DNA from: Chitinophagaceae bacterium | GTDB lineage: Bacteria; Bacteroidota; Bacteroidia; Chitinophagales; Chitinophagaceae | DNA length: 5,591 bases | NCBI GenBank assembly: GCA_018061385.1 | Contig: JAGOUF010000189.1 | Location: forward strand, 1-5,591 | Direction of reading: 5' to 3' | Shown here: in pieces, positions 1-5,591 of the stretch | Layout: each line of letters begins with the position of its first letter | How positions within the stretch are numbered: position 1 is the stretch's first letter | Made by a program: the position numbers and the translations under genes | The notes under the pieces: generated by a model | What the model saw: only the letters and a program-made list of their open reading frames with translations | Database searches by the model: none | What the model was told of the DNA's origin: nothing

Positions 1-3000
1 ATGGACCAGCATTGGCATCCCAAACCCAGTATTGTGTTCCAATATTGGTGGTTGTATTTAATCTTGTTCCGATATCTACTGCTGATGGATATGGATTGGC
101 TACAACACTATAATCAATTGGTATTACGACACTTTGATTGCCTGTGTTTAGAGTTCCTGTCATATCTAAAGTAACAGCATTTGGAGTGTAAGCTGCACCA
201 GTTAAAGATTCTGGTTGTGTTCTATCGCCACGTACCAATACTCTTATTCCTCTATGTTGTGTCCAACTGGCATCACTGGTTGATGTGAAAGCTGTCCATG
301 CTTGTGTAACACTATTGTCAAACCAATAAGCTGAAGGACTACTTGAAGTTGTTGCATCAAAACTTGCATCTGGTCCTGTAATATAAATATCATCTTTTAA
401 ACTACTCATATCTAAAGCAGTACTAAATGGATGACCCAAGAAACGTGAAGTTCTACGACCGCCTGGTATATAGCGTTCTACTGTGACGTTTGTTGCCCCA
501 CTTAATGAACCTGTAATTGCAGCAATTGAAGCTGTTCCTGCAACAGTAGATTTAAGAGTTACGGAATTGTTAGTAAAGTTGCTAGTACCTGCAATAGTTA
601 AAATTTTAGCTGGATTAATTACTAAACTTCCTGCAGTTAATGTTAGAGCAGATGAGCTATTTACTGTATAGTCTGTAATAAAGCTTAATGTACCACTTGC
701 TTTATTCATGGTCATATTCACTTTATTTGTTACAGAGCCAGTATTTGAAAAATCTTGATCACCTGTACCAGTATAATTAATTAATAAACCTCCGCTAGCT
801 ACTCCATCCAAAGTGCCACTGTTGGTTAGGTTGCCAGTAATATTCATTGTAAGGGCTACAACACCAGTACCTGCATTAATGCTTCCTCCTGAAGCTACAG
901 ATACACTACTTGCACTACATGTAGAGCTTGTTGTAGCCTGAATTAAACCACCTGCATTTACTGTTAGTCCTCCATTAAATCCTACCCCAGCTCCAGAAGT
1001 ACCAGCAAATGTGAACTTACCTCCATTAATGGTAGTAGTACCTGTTATTTGAGTTGTTGCAGAGTTTCCAAAACTATAAGTACCTGTACCTGTATTTTCT
1101 ATTGTTACATTTCCTAAAATGGATGTTATAGTTGAACCAGAACTATAAATAGACGTTTGATTGGGGCAATTCCAAGTGAAGTTTTTAATACTTGCAGGAG
1201 GAGTTAAAGCCACGCTTGAAACTATACCTGAAACTATATAATTCACATGTCCTGCATTTGCATTGATACTTGCCGTAGGAATTGTGCCAGCATTTCGAGC
1301 ATGATTATAAGTTGAATTATCTGCAAAAATTATTGTAGTTGCAGAAGCTCCAGTAATTGTACCTCCATTAATAAAAGTGCCATTGATGGTAAGTGTTGCA
1401 CCACTAAAATTAATAACTGATGGGTAGGTAGGATCCGTTGCAGTCATACCCAATGTTCCATTTACTGTACCAGTAGGAGCAGTACCTGCAAACGCAATAG
1501 TTAACGCATTGGTTAAATGCGTTAACAACAAAGACGATCCTGAACCAACGTTCAATACTTCAAGGTTGTTTCCTTTTAAAGTTAACATGTTGCTTGCAGC
1601 TAAAGGCTGCAATGAAACTGAAGCAGAGCCAGAAATGTTTAATTTACCAATGGTTGTTGTAGGTACACCTGTAATTATTGCATTGGTATTGATATTCATT
1701 TCATCGGCATCGGTAGGTAATGTTCTTGAAGGTGTCCAATTGCCAGCAGTAGACCAACTGCCTGTTGCACCACCACTCCAAGTATAAACTTGATAAATAA
1801 AATAACTATTGGCTTGATTGATAATTGGGAAAGCTGCACCTGTAAGTGCAACAGAACTTGGAGGAGCCGTAAAACCAAGACCATTGCTAATTCCAATATT
1901 AGGTACACCAGCATTATCAGAAGCTACAAGAAAGTATTGAATTTCTTCACCAGAAACTACTGCTGAGTTTAATAAAGAAAAGTCAAGTGTAAAATCAAAT
2001 GGAGAAGTTACACCATTAGATTCTACAAATTTCCAACCATCATCTGCACTTGTATTTCCAACAAAAGCATTTGCATTGGTTGACTTTTTATAATACAATC
2101 GAGGCTTATCCGCATGCAATCCACTTGGATCGGAAATAATTACATTATTGAATGATGGAGCTGAAATGCTTGCAGTATTGGGTATTGGAGTAAACGAAAA
2201 AGTTGGACCAACTTCATCAATTGGATTGCCTGAAAATTCATCTGCACCAATATCTGGAGTACTTACATTTCTAACATTTCCATCAATATCATCTAAAATT
2301 CCACTAACAGTAACGCCACCACCTTCAGCTCTTGTACCAACCAAAGTATTTAAATGTAAAAAAGTTGGGTCGGTAGCCGTTGTACTTAAGAAATTAGGCA
2401 TTTCAGTAACTGAATTGTTTTCTCCAGGTGAAAGCCTAGCTTTCATTTGAACAATGGTTTGATCGGAATTTGTACCATCATAAAACAATAATTTGGAAGC
2501 ACTTGGAACACCTGAATAAAACATGTTGTTGCTACTTGCTGTATTGTAATTATTTAAATCTGTAGCACTACTTCTTCTAAATGCAGTTATTACACCAGTG
2601 CCACTTGCTGTTGATGTATTTACAACTAAGTTGTTACGCATTGTAAAGTTGGAAGTTGAACTGGTTGAACTATATGTATGAAATATACCAGAAGTACCAA
2701 AATTTGCACCTAGCGAACTAGCATTTATGTAAATTGTATTGAATGATGCAAAAATGGAAGTGCTGGCTGTGGTACCAGTAAAACTAATCCCTCTTATTCC
2801 ATCTGTAGATGCAGAAAAAGGTGCTGTTAAATTACCGATAATATTGTTGTAAATGTTGGTAGTTGTTCCTGTAGCAATAAATAATAAACCCGATACTATA
2901 CCATTGGTAGTTGTTCCTGTGCCTGAAGATAAATCGCCAATTGTATTGTTATAAATATCGTTTTTAGTATTTCCCCCACTTCCAACAACAATGCCATATA

Positions 3001-4381
3001 CTATATCAACACCAACAATATTGTATACCTTATTGTTGTATAAGCTTCTTGTATTTGCAGCTGTACAATAAATACCATATCTAGTACCTGTGCCACCAGA
3101 AATATTTGAAACTATATTGTTATAAATATTTTGTGTATGTGCTGCGTTGGTAGTATTTTGAATTGCATAAAACAAACCACTACCAGAAAGTGTAAAATTT
3201 GAAAAGTTATTCCCAAAAATATTGTCTATCCCTGTAGCTGTACCAGCAGAATTTATCCCATAAAACGAACCTGTAGCAGAAGTTTTTGAAATGGATGTAA
3301 CTGTATTGCTATCTATATTTCTAACCCCAGCAGATGTGTTGCTATTATATATAACATAAGAAGCAGCTGTAGAAGCCGATGTACCTCCAAACGTATTTTG
3401 ATGTATACTAATAGAATCGAAAGAATTTGCATTGTACAACCAGTTACATGCTGCTGTTCCATTTGCATTCAAAGTAATATCGTTGTTTCTATAACTTAAT
3501 ATACCACTTGCAGTATTTGCAGTTGTTATAGAAATTCCAGTTAATCCACTAGTATGAGGAGTTCCACCACCTGCTGTATTATTTATCGTATTGTAACCTG
3601 CATATACATTATTTATGTAAATAAAGTATATGCCATAAGTTGTTGCAGCAAAACCACCTCCAAAATTTTGTATAGTATTACCAGCACCGTTTGCACCAAT
3701 ATTAATGTTTTGATCATAAGAAGCACTATACCCTCTACAATAAATACCAGCATGCACATTGCTTATCGTATTGCCTTGTATATTAATATTTTCGTTTCTG
3801 CCACTATTGACAGAAACTACAACACCTGTAGCAGATGAAACTGAGGTTGTACCATTGCTAATGTAAATACCAATAACATATTGACTTGTGCCTTTTGTCA
3901 GGGTAATAGCACAATTTTTTATTGTAACATTTTGGCAACCGTCGGTAGCTGTTTTATAGGTAAAATATCCATACTCAATTCCTTCATCGCTAGCTGCAAC
4001 ATCAATGGCATCAACAGTTATACAATCTGTACCATCTACTCGTACAACTGCATCCCCTAACCCACCAAGTGTGCTAGTTGAATTGGTACCAACATCTGTT
4101 CGTGTAATTTTAGGATTTGCACCAACACCCGATTTTTGAAATACAATTGGATTTGCCAAAGTACCTGTAGCTGTAATGGTTAATTGGGCTGAAGTAGTTT
4201 CTGTATGGCCAGTTGCAACATTAAAAGTTACACCACCTGCACCAACGCCATTTAAATTTAAATCGGCAATTGCTAAAGCAATTGTTGCATAATCACCAGG
4301 AATTGTTTTTACACCTGTTAACTGAGAAAAGCCTACAAAACTTGTAATACAAAACACTACTATTAGGAATATCTTTTTCAT
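1..4381 (-). CDS. Very large secreted beta-helix surface protein, probable type IX secretion substrate (3' end outside window)
   Basis: The frame is open for 1460 codons from ATG 4381-4379 to the window edge, with no stop or frameshift. The start is supported by a signal peptide directly after it: two Lys, a hydrophobic core IFLIVVFCITSFVGF, and likely cleavage around residues 19-20 (FSQ). Layout by residue: 26-160 a cap with IPGDYATIALAIADL, GVGAGGVTFNVATG and DGCQNVTIKNC, familiar from Bacteroidota secreted proteins; about 165-600 a right-handed parallel beta-helix with I/L-Y-N-N rungs at Tyr 420, 448, 477 and 511; DIGADEF at 710-716; about 724-863 an Ig/FN3-like module (RLYYKKSTNANAF, EEIQYFLVASDNAG); YTWSGG...WSTAGNW at 866-882; about 890-1290 a second Gly/Thr/Asn-rich solenoid with INGG-type repeats; VERYIPGGRRTSRFLGHPF at 1301-1319; VRGDR at 1383-1387; VANPYPSAVD at 1427-1436. 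It is rich in Ser, Thr, Gly, Ala and Asn and poor in charged residues. No catalytic motif is recognisable. An extracellular adhesive or structural role is inferred; a polysaccharide-acting helix cannot be excluded. The sorting domain expected at the C-terminus lies outside the window. Confidence 0.9.
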   Translation of the reverse strand, partial: MKKIFLIVVFCITSFVGFSQLTGVKTIPGDYATIALAIADLNLNGVGAGGVTFNVATGHTETTSAQLTITATGTLANPIVFQKSGVGANPKITRTDVGTNSTSTLGGLGDAVVRVDGTDCITVDAIDVAASDEGIEYGYFTYKTATDGCQNVTIKNCAITLTKGTSQYVIGIYISNGTTSVSSATGVVVSVNSGRNENINIQGNTISNVHAGIYCRGYSASYDQNINIGANGAGNTIQNFGGGFAATTYGIYFIYINNVYAGYNTINNTAGGGTPHTSGLTGISITTANTASGILSYRNNDITLNANGTAACNWLYNANSFDSISIHQNTFGGTSASTAASYVIYNSNTSAGVRNIDSNTVTSISKTSATGSFYGINSAGTATGIDNIFGNNFSNFTLSGSGLFYAIQNTTNAAHTQNIYNNIVSNISGGTGTRYGIYCTAANTRSLYNNKVYNIVGVDIVYGIVVGSGGNTKNDIYNNTIGDLSSGTGTTTNGIVSGLLFIATGTTTNIYNNIIGNLTAPFSASTDGIRGISFTGTTASTSIFASFNTIYINASSLGANFGTSGIFHTYSSTSSTSNFTMRNNLVVNTSTASGTGVITAFRRSSATDLNNYNTASSNNMFYSGVPSASKLLFYDGTNSDQTIVQMKARLSPGENNSVTEMPNFLSTTATDPTFLHLNTLVGTRAEGGGVTVSGILDDIDGNVRNVSTPDIGADEFSGNPIDEVGPTFSFTPIPNTASISAPSFNNVIISDPSGLHADKPRLYYKKSTNANAFVGNTSADDGWKFVESNGVTSPFDFTLDFSLLNSAVVSGEEIQYFLVASDNAGVPNIGISNGLGFTAPPSSVALTGAAFPIINQANSYFIYQVYTWSGGATGSWSTAGNWTPSRTLPTDADEMNINTNAIITGVPTTTIGKLNISGSASVSLQPLAASNMLTLKGNNLEVLNVGSGSSLLLTHLTNALTIAFAGTAPTGTVNGTLGMTATDPTYPSVINFSGATLTINGTFINGGTITGASATTIIFADNSTYNHARNAGTIPTASINANAGHVNYIVSGIVSSVALTPPASIKNFTWNCPNQTSIYSSGSTITSILGNVTIENTGTGTYSFGNSATTQITGTTTINGGKFTFAGTSGAGVGFNGGLTVNAGGLIQATTSSTCSASSVSVASGGSINAGTGVVALTMNITGNLTNSGTLDGVASGGLLINYTGTGDQDFSNTGSVTNKVNMTMNKASGTLSFITDYTVNSSSALTLTAGSLVINPAKILTIAGTSNFTNNSVTLKSTVAGTASIAAITGSLSGATNVTVERYIPGGRRTSRFLGHPFSTALDMSSLKDDIYITGPDASFDATTSSSPSAYWFDNSVTQAWTAFTSTSDASWTQHRGIRVLVRGDRTQPESLTGAAYTPNAVTLDMTGTLNTGNQSVVIPIDYSVVANPYPSAVDIGTRLNTTTNIGTQYWVWDANAGP
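1500..1526. repeat. Perfect inverted repeat: 11-bp arms, 5-base loop, inside the surface-protein gene
   Basis: The plus strand reads GTTAACGCATT (1500-1510), GGTTA (1511-1515), AATGCGTTAAC (1516-1526), and the two arms are exact reverse complements. On the sense strand it spans residues 953-960 (LTHLTNAL) near the start of the second solenoid region. The arms use ACG and GCG, which are minor Thr and Ala codons in this gene. No T-run follows on either strand, so it does not look like an intrinsic terminator. It could form an mRNA hairpin or be a protein-binding palindrome, or it may be chance. Confidence 0.8.
2856..2920. repeat. 17-bp exact direct repeat, 48 bases apart, within the beta-helix coding region
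   Basis: TTGGTAGTTGTTCCTGT occurs at 2856-2872 and again at 2904-2920 on the plus strand. The 48-base offset is exactly 16 codons, so the frame is kept, and both copies encode TGTTTN next to helix rungs (GTGTTTNGIVSG and ATGTTTNIYNN). It fits either a local duplication in the solenoid or convergent use of the same codons. Loss or gain of one unit by recombination would remove or add 16 residues in frame. Confidence 0.7.
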
Positions 4382-4466
4382 AACCGTCAATTTTGGTAAT
4401 AATAAAATAAGTGGGGGGTTGTGCAAGGTACGCTTTAAGCAATCAATTTCCAATATCCTATTTCAT
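4382..4466 (-). promoter_or_regulatory. 85-base gap between uvrA and the surface-protein gene; no clear promoter or terminator
   Basis: This is the only non-coding stretch. Read on the minus strand, the bases just before the ATG are AT-rich (TTATTTTATTATTACC, then AAAATTGACGGTT) and hold no purine-rich Shine-Dalgarno sequence, as is common in Bacteroidota. TATTTTAT resembles the Bacteroidota -7 element (TAnnTTTG) only weakly, and a TTG about 14 bases before it could be a poor -33 element. A run of six C (plus-strand G at 4413-4418) lies 32-37 bases before the start codon. No stem followed by a T-run is present after the uvrA stop, so read-through from uvrA is possible. That a promoter lies here is inferred from position, not from a good motif match. 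Confidence 0.35.
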
Positions 4467-5591
4467 TTACAAAAACTTCCCAGTATAACTACCTTTTGCT
4501 TTCTTTAAATCCTTTGGAATACCCGCAAAAACTAAATTGCCACCCAAGTCTCCTGCTTCGCTGCCAAGATCTATTGCCCAATCGGCACTTTTAATTACAT
4601 CTGTATTGTGTTCTATTACAATTAAGGAATGTCCTTGTTCTATTAATGCATTGAAAGATGCCAAGAGTTTTTTAATATCGTGAAAATGTAATCCTGTAGT
4701 AGGTTCATCAAAAATGAATAAAATATTTCCGTTGCCTTTTCCCTTGCCTAAAAAGCTTGCTAATTTTACACGTTGTGCTTCTCCACCTGATAAGGTGTTA
4801 GAACTTTGACCCAATTTAATATAGCCCAAACCAACATCTTGCAAGGGTTGCAATGCTTTGGCTATAGTAGCCCCATCTTTTCCTGTTCCAAAAGAAGAAG
4901 AAAAGAATTCAATAGATTCATCTACACTCATTTCTAAAACATCGTGAATATTTTTTCCATGAAAATTAACTTCCAGTACTTCTTCTTTAAACCTTTTTCC
5001 TTTACACACTTCACAAGTTAAATGCACATCGGCTAAAAACTGCATTTCAACAACTTGCTCCCCTTCTCCTTTACAAGCATCACACCTTCCTGCATCTACA
5101 TTAAACGAAAAATGTTTGGGCAAAAAACCTCTTGTTTTAGACATGGGATGTTTAGAAAAAGCATCTCTTATTTCATCATACGCTTTTATATAAGTAACAG
5201 GATTGCTACGAGATGATTTGCCAATAGGATTTTGATCAATCAATTCAATTTGTGAAATGGTATCTATATCGCCAGTAATCGATTTATGGAAACCCACTTT
5301 ATCGGCAAACTCTCCTTTTATTTTTTGCAATGCAGGATACAAAATTTGTTTTACTAAAGTTGTTTTACCACTTCCACTAACACCACTCACTACACACAAA
5401 ACATTTAAAGGAAATTGTACCGTAATGTCTTTCAAATTATTTTGTCTTGCCCCAGTAATTGTAATGCTATTGTTCCATTTACGAAGTTGTTTGGGAACCT
5501 CAATTTTATATTCTCCACTTAGATATTTGCCAGTTAAACTTTTTGGATGATTGATTAACTCTTGATAATTTCCTGCAGCTACTACTTCTCC
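4467..5591 (-). CDS. uvrA: UvrABC excinuclease subunit A, C-terminal part (5' end outside window)
   Basis: UvrA is the dimeric ATPase that finds bulky DNA lesions and loads UvrB in nucleotide excision repair in the cytoplasm. The frame is open from the window edge to a TAA stop at 4469-4467, giving 374 residues, about 40% of a usual UvrA of roughly 940. The fragment starts at the end of the first ATPase half (GEVVAAGNY... SLTGKYLSG) and contains the whole second ABC ATPase. Fragment positions: Walker A GVSGSGKT at 70-77 (bases 5361-5384); Q-loop region DQNPIG around 120, then RSNPVTY; zinc-finger cysteines 170, 173, 193 and 196 (CX2C-X19-CX2C) with MQFLADVH between them; ABC signature LSGGE at 267-271; Walker B ILFIFDEP at 290-297; H-loop EH at 327-328. 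All catalytic residues are intact. The TTG at 5435 is an internal Leu codon, not the start, because conserved UvrA sequence continues upstream of it. The protein ends SYTGKFL. The next gene follows 85 bases downstream on the same strand. Identification is near certain; which paralogue it is, if the genome has two, is not resolved. Confidence 0.97.
   Translation of the reverse strand, partial: GEVVAAGNYQELINHPKSLTGKYLSGEYKIEVPKQLRKWNNSITITGARQNNLKDITVQFPLNVLCVVSGVSGSGKTTLVKQILYPALQKIKGEFADKVGFHKSITGDIDTISQIELIDQNPIGKSSRSNPVTYIKAYDEIRDAFSKHPMSKTRGFLPKHFSFNVDAGRCDACKGEGEQVVEMQFLADVHLTCEVCKGKRFKEEVLEVNFHGKNIHDVLEMSVDESIEFFSSSFGTGKDGATIAKALQPLQDVGLGYIKLGQSSNTLSGGEAQRVKLASFLGKGKGNGNILFIFDEPTTGLHFHDIKKLLASFNALIEQGHSLIVIEHNTDVIKSADWAIDLGSEAGDLGGNLVFAGIPKDLKKAKGSYTGKFL

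Noticed and set aside
221..235. RGD tripeptide (residues 1384-1386) as an integrin-binding motif
   Set aside because: It sits in a VRGDR segment that recurs in this type of Bacteroidota C-terminal region, so it is more likely a structural feature of the module than a host-binding site.
483..2450. Other short frames inside the surface-protein gene: plus strand 483-671, 1509-1787 and 2148-2450, and minus strand 1696-1914 in another frame
   Set aside because: All overlap the long open minus-strand frame, whose translation shows recognisable modules throughout. The short ones are shadows of its biased codon use.
3554..3838. Plus-strand 94-codon frame, Cys/Ile/Thr-rich
   Set aside because: It lies wholly antisense to the beta-helix coding region, resembles no protein, and its composition is what the reverse complement of Asn/Tyr/Gly-rich codons gives.
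4322..4381. Lipoprotein signal at Cys 11 of the surface protein
   Set aside because: Cys 11 lies in the middle of the hydrophobic core (VVFCITS) without a small-residue lipobox. A standard signal peptide ending near FSQ fits better.
4423..4440. Short palindrome GCTTTAAGC in the gap as a uvrA terminator
   Set aside because: The stem is only four base pairs with a one-base loop and no T-run follows.
5257..5550. Plus-strand 97-codon frame opposite uvrA
   Set aside because: It is antisense to the Walker A region of a strongly conserved gene, and its translation is not protein-like in any way I recognise.

Overview
The window looks like chromosomal DNA of an AT-rich member of the Bacteroidota. 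Three things point there. The UvrA C-terminus has a sequence style I associate with that phylum. The secreted protein is assembled from modules typical of Bacteroidota surface proteins (Chitinophagales, Sphingobacteriia and Flavobacteriia types). The secreted-protein gene also has no Shine-Dalgarno sequence before its ATG. I cannot name a genus.

Both genes lie on the minus strand and both run off the window. From right to left, bases 5591-4467 hold the last 374 codons of uvrA, the damage-recognition ATPase of nucleotide excision repair. An 85-base gap (4466-4382) follows. The rest, 4381 down to 1, is one uninterrupted reading frame of 1460 codons plus one base. It encodes a very large secreted protein that begins with a signal peptide and has not reached a stop codon at the window edge.

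The secreted protein is modular. In order it has a signal peptide, a conserved N-terminal cap, a right-handed beta-helix region with recurring I/L-Y-N-N rungs, a DIGADEF motif closing the helix, an Ig/FN3-like module, a W-S-x-x-x-N-W motif, a second Gly/Thr/Asn-rich beta-solenoid stretch, and an ERYI...VRGDR...NPYPSAVD region. In Bacteroidota such an architecture usually ends in a type IX secretion sorting domain, which would lie beyond base 1. The protein is probably exported to the cell surface or medium; its ligand or substrate cannot be read from the sequence.

The two genes share direction but no evident function. uvrA is a housekeeping gene, and the neighbour looks like an ordinary, lineage-variable surface protein. 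I found no RNA gene, CRISPR array, insertion sequence or recognisable novel system. The least expected item is a perfect 11-bp inverted repeat with a 5-base loop inside the secreted-protein gene (1500-1526).
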